From Ilyonectria destructans (Eukaryota > Ascomycota > Sordariomycetes > Hypocreales > Nectriaceae), in NCBI GenBank assembly GCA_020740775.1, contig JAHEWK010000011.1, positions 248,001 through 312,000 of the forward strand: a DNA stretch of 64,000 bases, written 5' to 3'. Below, one piece after another: positions 23,111-33,424 of this stretch. The notes under the pieces were generated by a model. The model made no database searches. It worked only from the letters and a program-made list of their open reading frames with translations, and was not told where the DNA came from. Positions within the stretch are counted from its first letter, which is position 1. Each line of letters opens with the position of its first letter. The position numbers were made by a program, and so were the translations under genes.

Positions 23111-24949
23111 ATGCAGTTCAAAGTGGTCGGGCTTCTTCTAGCCTTTGGGGCTTTGTCCCAAGCAGCATTCAACCAAGGGGCACTCAACGCGTTTAACCAC
23201 AAGAACCTTCGCCATCACGACGAAAAGCGTGATTTTGCTCCTCTAGAGAGCCCTACGCTCAGTAAGAGGAAGCACTCCAGGTTCCTCAACAAACACACCA
23301 AGAAATTTGTTGTCAATGGCACCGGCATCCCAGACGTTCCTTTCGATATTGGCGAGTCTTATGCTGGCTTGCTTCCCATCTCACAGTCAAAACATGAAAA
23401 GAGAGAGCTGTATTTCTGGTTTTTCCCGAGTACCAACCCTCATGCTGGCGACGAAGTTGTCATCTGGTAGGTCTTGACCCAGTTACTGGCTAAATCTAAG
23501 CCTCTTTGCTGACAACGCTCTATCAGGTTGAACGGAGGACCGGGCTGCAGCTCTCTTAGTGGCATGTTGACCGAGAATGGCCCTTTCTTGTGGCAAGATG
23601 GTACTCTTGCTCCAGTCCCAAACTCTTATAGCTGGACAAATCTGTGAGTTGTCTCGATTCCTCTGCCCCCCGACACATGCTCACAACTTCCGACAGTACC
23701 AATGTTATCTGGATTGAACAGCCAGTTGGAGTAGGCTTCAGCCAGGGCACACCCAATATCACAAATGAAGTAGAGCTTGGCCTCGAGTTCATTGGTTTCT
23801 GGCGTAATTTCATTGATGCATTTGAGCTGCACGGTGCAACGACGTACATCACCGGTGAATCGTACGCGGGATATTACATCCCCTACATTGCTGATGCCTT
23901 CATCACCGCAAAAGACGATACTTACTACAAGCTCGGCGGCGTTGCTATCAATGATCCCATCATTGGAGATGGTACATTGCAGCAACAGGCAGTCATCTTT
24001 CCTTTCATCGAGTACTGGTCAAACCTGCTCAATCTGAACGAGTCTTACACAAACGCCCTACGCTGGACTCACGAGCACTGCAACTACTCAACCTATCTCG
24101 AGCAGTACGGAACTTTCCCACCACCACCGGGACCTTTCCCGACACTCCCGGATCCCTACGCAGATCCGTCTGGCAACTACACTTGCGATATATTCGACTA
24201 TGCCTACTCCGCCGCCGTCGCGGCCAACCCATGCTTCAACATCTACCACATCACTGATACCTGTCCTTTCACTTACTCGCAAATGGGAATTGTTAACCCG
24301 GTACGTCCCCCAATCTTGCCCAACATCCAGGGTTCAAGGGTGCTAATTATTTTACCAGGGCGACTACTCCCCGCCTAATGCTCAAGTCTACTTCAATCGC
24401 ACAGATGTCCAAGATGCAATCAACGCGCCTCACGTTGACTGGTACCAATGTACGCCATTGAATGTGTTTGGTGATGGCAAAGCCAATTCAAATGCCTCCG
24501 ACACCTCCAATGCACCTGCACAAACCGACGTGGTCCGCCGTGTTATCGAACATACTAACAACACCATCATCGGCGTCGGCCGTCTTGATTTTCTCCTGCC
24601 CCCTAACGGCACACTTTTCGCGCTACAGAACACCACCTGGAATGGTGCCCAAGGTTTCCAGAAATACCCACAGGACCATGACTTTTACGTGCCTTATCAC
24701 CCGGAGTACAACGGCGGAAGACTAAGCGAAGCTGGCATTGTTGGAAATTGGGGCCGTGAGCGTGGGCTTACGTACTACGAGGTTCAGTTGGCTGGTCATG
24801 AGCTGCCTGGATACACTGCGGGAGCTGGATATCGGGTGTTGGAGCTTCTTTTGAAACGCATCAAGAACTTGGGAGCTATTGAGGATTTCACAACCCAGAA
24901 GGGAGATTTCCAGGGAAACAGCTCGGTGACGTACCATCCCGAATTTTAG
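23111..24949 (+). CDS. Secreted serine carboxypeptidase (S10 family)
   Basis: Predicted 555 residues from exons 23111-23466, 23527-23643, 23697-24300 and 24359-24949. The signal peptide [18 protein letters not shown] is followed by a basic propeptide with dibasic sites (LSKRKHSR). Catalytic features are [10 protein letters not shown] (oxyanion hole, rebuilt across intron 1), [11 protein letters not shown] (nucleophile Ser), [11 protein letters not shown] (catalytic Asp region) and LAGHELPGY (catalytic His). Several NxS/T sequons and the prepropeptide point to an extracellular or vacuolar enzyme that removes C-terminal residues. A proline-rich insertion ([18 protein letters not shown]) lies in the cap region. 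Frame and splice sites are intact. It shares the extracellular theme of the HsbA gene 1.5 kb downstream, but there is no operon-like link. Confidence 0.92.
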
Positions 24950-26476
24950 GTCGAGCTTGATAAGTTAGTAGACCAAAAAGCAAACTGTATGATCTGCTTA
25001 TAGTAGTAAATTACATCATTACCAAAGTTTTCAGAGCCCTAGACTGAATCTGGCGAGCAGCGTAGAAAGTATCACTCCACTGGACGGATGAGTTAATGAT
25101 TAGGTAGCTACATTTCAGTATAGCCTACATAGTCTATATTCTTGTTATGAGCAATATTGGGATGTTTCAAAGTGTCTCACACCTGTTCTAACTTCTAAGT
25201 TCCTAGTTTACTAACGGGTCTTGCACACTGTCTGGGGGTTTCTTTGGGACTCGCATTCCGACAGGTGCAAGTCTCATTTAGTGACTCTGGTGTGACTTAA
25301 TATCCTTAAAAGTCGAAGTAGAACCAATTGAGTTCCGTCTTCGACTACCATTTCGTATTTATCAAAGGCACCGTTAGATAGGGCGATGTGCATTAGGTAA
25401 CTCAATTACAATTCACCCCTTGTTCTTCCTAAGAATTTCGGTTCGCATCTGTTGAACTATTAAGCTAGCAGGCAAAAGAGGAGCTCCATACCTATGGCTT
25501 GTATGGATGTAATATATACGCCTGGTTCTTTTAACAACGTCACGTGGGGAAATTTTACTGATTCGGAGATTACACCCGACTCAGAAGGGAAATAATTATA
25601 ACTGTCAATTCTAGCTATGGTTGCATTTTCTCTACTAGGTCTCATTGCACCCTACACGTCGCTGTCGCTTCAAAGCCTGGTGTGGGGTTCGACTTATTGT
25701 GCCTGAAGAACGACACCAAAAGTTACAGCGGAGGTTGATTAATTGCCTACTCAGTTTGACCAACATTGTCAGTACAGATTTTCAGCTACTCATCAGGTCA
25801 CTCTACGCGTGGGGATAGTAGACACAGCAAACAAAGTGGAACCTCCTAAGTTCTATTACTTAAAATCTTAATGAATAGTCAGTGTTGACTGGTCAGATCG
25901 CAACATTGATATGTCTTGGAGAAGATGAAACTCGATTGGTTCGTTTTAATAGTTGTCGTGCACAATGGCGAGTCGATCATGAAATCCCCGCAATTCCCAT
26001 CACAATGGATAGCAAGATCTGCCGCCACAGTTAAGAGTGATGATTAGCTCTAAGTCTTCCTCCTAAGGTGAATCAGGATTTTCTCCGACGCTAATCGACC
26101 ATTATGGCCATGATTTTCTTGTGCCTTGGTGTGGCTGACCTGAACTGCATCTAGCCTATCTGCATCTGGCACATCTTCCGGCCATCCCTGCTTTCCCCTC
26201 ATAGTCTGTGCCATAACGAGCTAGTTTTGTAGCTTGATAAGATATTGACATAATTAAGACACGTCAGAGTAAACAGAGAGTAACAATTTTCCTCACGTTG
26301 GAAGATGGGTCAAATTCGGCCTCCTAAGTGTCTCAGATAATGCTGGCTAGTTAATGATTCAGTGTTGACTAAAGTCTCGATTGTCGCAATTGTCTAGCTA
26401 GCCTCTGTTGACCACCTCAAGTCCTGTACCCCCAAAACAACCATCCGCTATCGTGTGAACCATGCTGACTGTTTTA
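24950..26476. other. Intergenic, no gene recognised
   Basis: About 1.5 kb separates the convergent carboxypeptidase and HsbA genes. No open frame here has a recognisable domain. Confidence 0.5.
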
Positions 26477-26989
26477 TCAGGACGAATATGCCGCAATTGC
26501 GTCATCAAAAGCATCAAGAATAGGTTGAACCAGGCTTTCGGCAGTGTCCTGCAAAACTGCGGGCACTTTCGCAATGACGGCATCGGAAAATGTCTCTGTA
26601 GCAGCCTTCTGCGACTGAAGCGTCTGCAAGATCACGGAGCTCACGCCCAAGGCGTCAAACTTGGACTTTGCATCAACGATGGTGTCCAGAGCGGCTTCAA
26701 CGACAGCGCCGAGGGAGTTCGTCGCAGTCGCAACATCGATAGCCTCACTGAGGCTAAGCTCGTCCGAGGCCTCGGCGACGGAAGTGCCATCTCCAGTGTC
26801 GGAAAGAAGCTGGTCTGAAAGGACGACAATAGCAGTCGTTCCGTCAAGGCTCCCATCCCAAGCTGTAACAGCGTCGCCGAGGGCCGTAGTGGTATCAGAA
26901 ATGACGCCCATGGCCGCGATGATGGTAGCACCCGACGCAAGAGCGGTCGAGGTCAGAAGAGAAAGAGTGAAGAGCTTAGTGAGAATCAT
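26477..26989 (-). CDS. HsbA-type hydrophobic surface-binding protein
   Basis: A single-exon 170-residue protein. MILTKLFTLSLLTSTALA is a signal peptide. The mature part is almost entirely helical, low in aromatic residues and rich in Ala, Ser, Asp and Val, with the pattern of the hydrophobic-surface-binding protein A family (domains similar to Aspergillus HsbA, known to bind hydrophobic polymer and cuticle surfaces and recruit hydrolases). ATG 26989 is chosen because the signal peptide begins there; the open frame upstream is non-coding leader. A TATATAAAG box sits about 95-105 bp upstream. HsbA proteins act outside the cell, consistent with the neighbouring secreted peptidase. Confidence 0.8.
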   Translation of the reverse strand: MILTKLFTLSLLTSTALASGATIIAAMGVISDTTTALGDAVTAWDGSLDGTTAIVVLSDQLLSDTGDGTSVAEASDELSLSEAIDVATATNSLGAVVEAALDTIVDAKSKFDALGVSSVILQTLQSQKAATETFSDAVIAKVPAVLQDTAESLVQPILDAFDDAIAAYSS

Positions 26990-27082
26990 GCTGGGCTTGC
27001 TGGTAGTGTGTGACTGGAGATGTTTGAGTTCGATTGAGATTGAGTCTGGGGAATGAAACTCGTTCCATAGAATTGAAGCGTT

Positions 27083-27091
27083 CTTTATATA
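27083..27091 (-). promoter_or_regulatory. Putative TATA box of the HsbA gene
   Basis: TATATAAAG on the minus strand, about 95-105 bp before the ATG at 26989. Confidence 0.5.
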
Positions 27092-27649
27092 GTCATCTCT
27101 CATCATATTCACATGAATTGTATCATTCGGCCATAATCTCAAAATCATTCATCGAGTCCATCGGCATGCGTCCAAAAGAGTAAGAGCAACAATTGCCTCC
27201 GCAATTATACTGCATATGGTTGTGCAGCCGAAGTGAGGGTAGGATCCCAATGCAAAATGACAACAAGGCGGCCCTCGTGAAAGTATATCGGACATAAACA
27301 CCCCATAATCGACTATATAGCGTGGATGATATAGCAAGGCTAGGTCCAATGGAATGCTGACCTCTGAATGGGGTAAAGTGGAGAGGGGAACCTGACGGAG
27401 ATGACAGGGGGCATGAAAAATCCGGGGAAGCAGTGCCGCGGCTTGAACGATGTGAGGTTGCACGTGGGATCCATGACTTTGTGGTGCAGAGAATGTGAGT
27501 AGAAGTAGAGGGTTATTGGGACTGAACTTTTGGGAGTGAGGACATGTTTATCGCGTTGATAGGTCTTGATTCATTTCACCATTTGCTTGCCTGTCTCCAA
27601 TCAGGACTAAATGATGACTGGTTAAAAGAAAGCGTGCTATATTAAGAAT
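27092..27649. other. Intergenic between HsbA and P450 genes
   Basis: Promoter of the HsbA gene and 3' flank of the P450 gene. The open frame 27149-27463 has no recognised domain. Confidence 0.45.
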
Positions 27650-29352
27650 CTATTCACTTCTTGGTGGCCATTTTAGCCTCCTCTCAGCTCTTACGTACAG
27701 ATTATTCGGCCGAATCAACTGGAACATAGGATCGTAGTCAACCGGGCCGTCCTGCGCAAGGCTAAATTTGTATCGATACACAAGCTTGGGTAAAAAGACC
27801 TTGACTTCTTGCAATGCAAAATTGAACCCAACGCACATGCGAGGTCCAGTGGCGAAGGGAATGTACGATGCGTTTGGTCGGTTCTTGACGCGCTCGGTAT
27901 CCCAGCGGTCTGGATCGAAAAGCGTGGGATTATCCCAGATCCTAGTGTTGTTGTGAATGTGGTGTAGGGCGGGTATGACAATGGCGTCTTGGGGAATTTT
28001 ATAACCTCCTGGTAGGATCATGTCTACCGCCGCCGTTCGTGCAGGTTGGTAAGATGGGTTATGTCGACGCTGCGTCTCCTTGATGTATTTGTCGAGAAAC
28101 GTCAGCTTGTTGGTCAAGTCGGAAGTGATTTGCGTGTCCTCTTCAAATCCGTTATCGACCAATTCTTGTAGAATGCGTTCTTGCATGCCCGGGTACACGA
28201 CAAGTCCGTAGATAAGCCATGACAAAAGCGAGCTTGTTGTTGTGAAGCCCGCGCCAGTAGCAACCACAAGTGGCTCCATGATCCGGTGACGAGGAAGCTT
28301 GTTGCCTTTGCTGTCGCTGGCGCGTAGCACATAGTCGACCATGTTTTCCGCTTGGAGAGCAGCGTCTTGCAGGTCCAGGTCTTCAACACCTTTGGACGCA
28401 TTTGCTACGGACTGCTCCATCATTGTCTCGATACGAGCTCGTGCCTCACGAAGGCGCTGAGGGTCTCCAAACGGTAAATTGCGGTACCAACTTCCCATGG
28501 CAGTGATCTTCTTGTTCAATTCGAGCGACTGGGCAATCCTTAGCACCATTTCATGAGGACGCGAATCGACAGAAGAGAAGTGTTGAAAATCCATGCCAAG
28601 CACTAATTTCCCAACAGCCTGAGAGCCGAGTTTGAGCATGTATGGATACACATTCCATGCTTCATCACGTTCATCAAGTTGGTCAAAGACCTTGAACGCA
28701 TCCTCGACTGTTTGCTGCATTGTTGGCGCGTAGTGTCGCACTGCCTTAGGGCCTAACGCTGGCGGTAAAAACTTGTGCACTTCTTTCCATTCTGGCGTGT
28801 TGGTGTCACCGAGAAAGACGCCAGATTCTTGGTTTTTGATGGGATAAAGGGGATGTCCTTCAATGATTCGCTTGGAGAAAAAGTCGGACTCGCCAAAAAC
28901 GATGCTGGCTAAAGCAGGGTCATTTGTGTGGTATACCGTGCTACCCATGTTGGTGGTTTTGAAAATAGGTCCGTACTTCTCGAAGAGCCGCTGGTGGTTA
29001 CCAAGATGGTCTGGGTACACCTCAAAGTAGTTTCCAATGAAAGGGAGGCCTTTAGGGCCGGGGACTTCGTGGACAGCCTTGCCGTCAACGGTGATGGCAA
29101 CGTCATCCTCAACTGCGACGACGTCTGTGACAGTCATCAAAGCCTCGGATTGAGTGACGAAACCGATGCCTGGTTATTGTGTCAGCGCGGCTCTCGCAAG
29201 GATCGGTGAGTTTTAATACCATTTGGGTCAACGATGGCAAAGTGAGAGGCTACCAGATGCTGCAAGCTCTGGTAATCTAATGATGAAGGCAGTTCAATAT
29301 CTTGGGCAGTTGAAGGGTCTTCGCCCAGAAGGTGAAATCGTTTGATAGCCAT
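27650..29352 (-). CDS. Cytochrome P450 with N-terminal soluble extension
   Basis: Predicted 550 residues from exons 29352-29220 and 29169-27650 (50-bp intron). From about residue 80 it is a P450: VPGPKGLPFIGN hinge, ETQR of the K-helix (ExxR, E409-R412), PDRWDTERVKNRP, and the haem loop FATGPRMCVGFNFA with the thiolate Cys490. General similarity is to the CYP505/BM3-like branch. Two points are odd. There is no hydrophobic N-terminal anchor; residues 1-75 (MAIKRFHLLGED...) look like a small alpha/beta domain. The I-helix motif reads AGFTTT (351-356), so the usual acidic residue before the conserved Thr is replaced by Thr354. Substrate is unknown. It is divergent from a cytochrome b5/b5-reductase fusion that could supply electrons. 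Confidence 0.88.
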
Positions 29353-30296
29353 GATGGGAGGGATTCGTTTGACACAGGATATGCCGCACGGGGAAAAAGA
29401 TTACACTCTCAACACTCTTCGTCTTAAATTCTCCGCAGAGTTCCGCACTGGTGAATATGTAACAAGCCTGGGATGATCGCGGTGTGGACTCTGCAAGATG
29501 GACCGAGGCATAACAGGGATGACTTAGTGACTAATGACTGAAAGGGTCACCCTGGCTTTAACCACTGCCGCAAATTGAAGATTGCAGATAGATAAATGTG
29601 AAATGGTGGAGCCATTGCTAATACCGCGTAAGTCCTTCGTCGGCCAGTTCGTGTCGCGAGACAGAGTGCTTTTTGGGCCAGTAACAATCTCTTGATACAG
29701 AAACTTAACAGGGCTGCGGGCCTTAGTGCCGGCATTAGACGGAAGAAATACATGGGGCGCAGGGCGGTCGGCGCTTGGAAAGAAAGGGGACTGTGTGTTG
29801 AGAGATGAGAAATCTCCACTATGGGGCTCTAGAAGAAAGAAAGAACGCTTCCTAGCCACTAATATACGATGAAGCAAGGAGCATAAATGGGCCTAAATCT
29901 TACGTGCCTCGGCTGAAAGCCAGCGGCGAAACCGCTACGTCACATTTCGCGACTCCCGAAATCTCGCATTGACCAAACCCGATAGCCATTGCAAGTAATT
30001 AGATGCGAAATGATTAATGATGAGATCGACATGAAATTTTCAAAACTGATTGACCCGCTCCTTGCACATTTTCCGCCGAAGAAGGACCTTGAACCTCGGC
30101 ACAGATCAAATTGGCAATCATGTCAACGGCCACAGCTATCGGTATTACGGATAGAACTCATCCTAGTTGACAAAACATGCCGGTCTGCACTCCCAAAGCC
30201 GTTATATTGCGCGTCTTGATCGTTTTCGGTGATCTCCTTCCCTGACAATATCCTCCGAATTCTGCCAAACCGGCCTGAACCAGATCGTTGCTCAAG
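29353..30296. promoter_or_regulatory. Shared divergent promoter, P450 / cytochrome b5-b5R fusion
   Basis: 944 bp between the two start codons, which point away from each other. No other gene is supported inside; the open frames at 29524-29877 have no domain. Both genes could share upstream elements here, but no defined binding site was identified. Confidence 0.5.
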
Positions 30297-31748
30297 ATGA
30301 CTTCACCATCCGTACAAACATTCACCGAAAAGGAAGTGGCAGCCCACAAAACTCGCGATGACTGTTGGATGATCATTCAAGGACAAGGTAATTTAACAAA
30401 TCCCCAACATCCACATGGGTGCATGCCTAATCTTTGAATAGTCTACGATGTCGCCAAGTACGTCGATGATCATCCTGGTGGCGCCGATATTCTGATCGAT
30501 GTTGCGGGCAAAGATGCGACAGTAGAATTTGACAACGCGGGCCACTCTGAAGATGCATTTGAAATCATGGCAGAGTATTGTGTTGGAAAGTATAATGGCG
30601 CTCCAAAAGCAACATCCCAAAAGCGAGTCACTCTCCAAGCCCGAAATATGTCGTCCAAGTCGAACAGCTCAGACCGAAGCCTAGCTTCACACGTCACTAC
30701 CGCCGTGGCAGCCATGTCTGTTGGCACAGCGGCTCTATATGGAGCCTCCAGATTCATCAATCCCAAGACATTGGTTGGGCTACCTCGCTTCAACATTCCG
30801 TCGCTGAAATCGGGCCGCCCGGATGTAGGGTTCTTTGAAGGTTTCCTTCTAGCCTCTGCTCTATTCACCATATCTAGCACTGTGGTGGTTAGCAGACTCT
30901 CCAGACTCCTTCTCTTTGAGGAGGGTGGCTTCATGAGCTACGCTCCTCATAAGAAGTTGCCCAGAACCATTAAGGCTAACCCTCTAATTACTCGAGGTTG
31001 GCTTGATGCTTCAACCTATCACGCATTGCCACTTACTCACAAGGAACTTATCGCTCCTGGAGTCTACCGATTCGTTTTCGCATTGCCCACGCCCACAACA
31101 GTTCTAGGGCTACCAATTGGCCAGCATCTGGCGATCAAGGCGGAAATTGATGGCAAGGCAGTTAGCCGGTCATACACGCCCATTTCCAACAACTCTGATG
31201 TTGGCACCTTGGATTTGATCATCAAGTGCTATCCGGACGGAAAATTAACCGGACAGTACCTCGCCAACCTCCAAGTTGGTGATGACGTGTTATTCCGAGG
31301 TCCCAAAGGCTCAATGCGATATCAACGTGGTCTCTGCAAGCAAATAGGCATGTTGGCTGGTGGTACTGGTATTACTCCCATGTACCAGATCATCCGCGCT
31401 ATCTGTGAAGACGACCGCGACCTCACCCAAGTCAGTCTCATCTACGCCAACCGATCAGAAGAAGACATTCTTCTACGAGGACAACTTGAGACATTTTCTC
31501 GTCGCTACCCGCAGAACCTCAAGATATACTATCTCCTCGAGAATGCGCCGAGTGATTGGGCGTATGGCGTTGGATATGTAACGCAGGACATGATGGCAGA
31601 AATGTTCCCTTCCCCTAGCGTGGATTCCAAGGTCATGCTCTGCGGTCCACCAGGTCTGGTAAACGCGGCGAAAGCGTCACTAGGCAATCTGGGCTTCGAA
31701 CAACCCGGAGCATCTTCGAAGATGACAGACCAGATCTTCTGCTTTTAA
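30297..31748 (+). CDS. Cytochrome b5 / NADH-cytochrome b5 reductase fusion
   Basis: Predicted 465 residues from exons 30297-30387 and 30442-31748 (intron GTAATT...TAG). Domain order: cytochrome b5 with haem ligands H41 (DHPGG) and H65 (NAGHSED), spaced as in b5; a hydrophobic section around residues 110-190 with segments [20 protein letters not shown] and [16 protein letters not shown], likely membrane-spanning; then a ferredoxin-reductase fold with FAD motif [15 protein letters not shown] for NADH, and CGPPG near the end. It ends with the typical DQIFCF. It should pass electrons from NADH through FAD to its own b5 haem. The divergent P450 is the obvious candidate acceptor. The frame is intact. 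Confidence 0.9.
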
Positions 31749-32253
31749 GAGGATAAAACTCATATTGCAAGAGTGAAGTATTCTTGGTCCTATGTTGTGC
31801 CCCACCATTTGCTGCAACTTTGTTGGCGGGTAGATTTATTCGAGAGCCGGCCTCGAACGGTGGAAGGCGGGAAACAGACCCATGGCCATATCAAACGACT
31901 TGAAGTGGGAGTTCAGGGCCTAGGAATGAGGCTACTGGTAGTCACAGGATGAGGAAATGTTTCCAGAAAGGACAATAGTGTGAGATCCAAGCGGGCCTGA
32001 CGGCTTGTCGGAAATTCACCCTATCCTCCTCCCAAGTGCATGCGCTGTGTAATTCAGTTTCACAAAAAGAGCGAGAAATCCCCTAAGAATCAATGTTCTT
32101 GTTCATTGCAGCACACTTGACTTTTCTACCGGTCTAGGCTAAGGCGGTCTTCAACATGAGCAATGCTTCGGACAGGTAGTTCCAAGCTTTAGCAGGAACT
32201 GGGAGGTTAAAACGCCCTTTTAATATTCCTATTAAGAGGTAACTCTAATTAAT
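31749..32253. other. Intergenic, no gene recognised
   Basis: 3' flanks of the convergent b5-reductase fusion and ceramidase genes. Nothing coding was seen. Confidence 0.5.
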
Positions 32254-33424
32254 TTATGATTGCTTCTTTGATGTTGAGAATTCCGATAAGAGCCCTGCTG
32301 CGAAAGGGACTGGCCAAGCGAAAAGAGCGATTGGATCTTGATCAACCTCGCCCGACGTTATCAGATCAACGATTGCGACACCAATGTAGCCACCAAGGGC
32401 AGTAAAGATATGCCACCTATTCCTTGTTAGTTGAACGTCAACCAAGAAGATTGCAACGTGGGGCGAGCGTACCATCCATGTAGTTCGAATAGGAACGCAA
32501 TAGGCAAACCGACCAGGTGCCTCATATCAGTCAACATGCGGCATGCCCATTCATCAATTAACCAAAGAGTGTAGCCAAAGACAAAACTCACTATCAACAA
32601 AATTAGTCATGGTTTGCAGAGCGATCAAATTTGGAACTTACAGCAACCCAATCTTGCTGTACTTTGCAAAGTTTTCCGAACTACGGGATCGGAAAATTGT
32701 TGAGGAATAAGTTGTGTTATCCGAACGGTGATGATAACAACCGACAATCCAAACGTTATTGCATGAAGGACAAACTCATCCATTACCATGTGAGTGACCA
32801 TGGTAATAGTAAAAAGTATCAGAGTGATGGCTCCCACCAACTTGGTCCGCTGCGGACTGGTGTTGAAGGTAAGGACGCGATACACAAGTGGCGTGGTCAG
32901 GAGATGCATAGACAGTTCATCCGCTACGGATTTAAAAGGTTAGAAGAATCGAAACGCAAGGTGCATGCAAGAACATACACATTTGAGTGTGGTATTTCAA
33001 CGTCATATGATATGCGCCCGAACAAACACCTACCCCGATCAAACCACAGTATGACACCAAACGGGGACCGGTTGGGGAATTTTGGCGGCCGTTGAACAAG
33101 CCATATAAGCCATATACAACTAGTTGGGGTTAATTCCAGTTGTAAAACAGTTGCCATTCCAATAGACAGACCATACACCAAACTGCTTAATGTGTTGATG
33201 AATTCAGCAATGTACTTGGTGACGACATAGTCCTATATTCGGCGAGATAATATGTTAGGCCGTCTTCTGGTTGGTAGGCAGTGTAAATATTGGTTCACAG
33301 TACCTGTTCGCAAAAGCTGTAATGTGCTAGTAGTTAGCGTACACGCGTTCTCAAGAAAGCAGGAGGCGCATTACTTCAAGTAAGAGGTCTGGGCACCCCA
33401 GAATCGCGGTGTTGGAGCATCCAT
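32254..33424 (-). CDS. Alkaline ceramidase (YPC1/ACER family)
   Basis: Predicted 275 residues in seven exons on the minus strand: 33424-33375, 33316-33304 (13 nt), 33232-33172, 33119-32979, 32923-32642, 32590-32473 and 32416-32254. All junctions keep frame. The enzyme hydrolyses ceramide to sphingosine and fatty acid in the ER or Golgi membrane. Family signatures are FWGAQTSYLNFCEQDYVVTKYIAEFINT (Ca/Zn-site region), GLIGVGVCSGAYHMTLKYHTQMSDELSMH with the His/Asp catalytic zinc ligands, YTLWLIDEWACRML, and HGWWHIFTALGGYIG near the C-terminus. About seven membrane segments are apparent. The Cys-Glu-Gln triplet of the signature is encoded only by the 13-nt microexon, so correct splicing is essential. 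Confidence 0.87.

Noticed and set aside
26990..27148. Longer start for the HsbA protein at 27148
   Set aside because: It would place about 53 polar residues before a perfect signal peptide and lies upstream of the TATA box.
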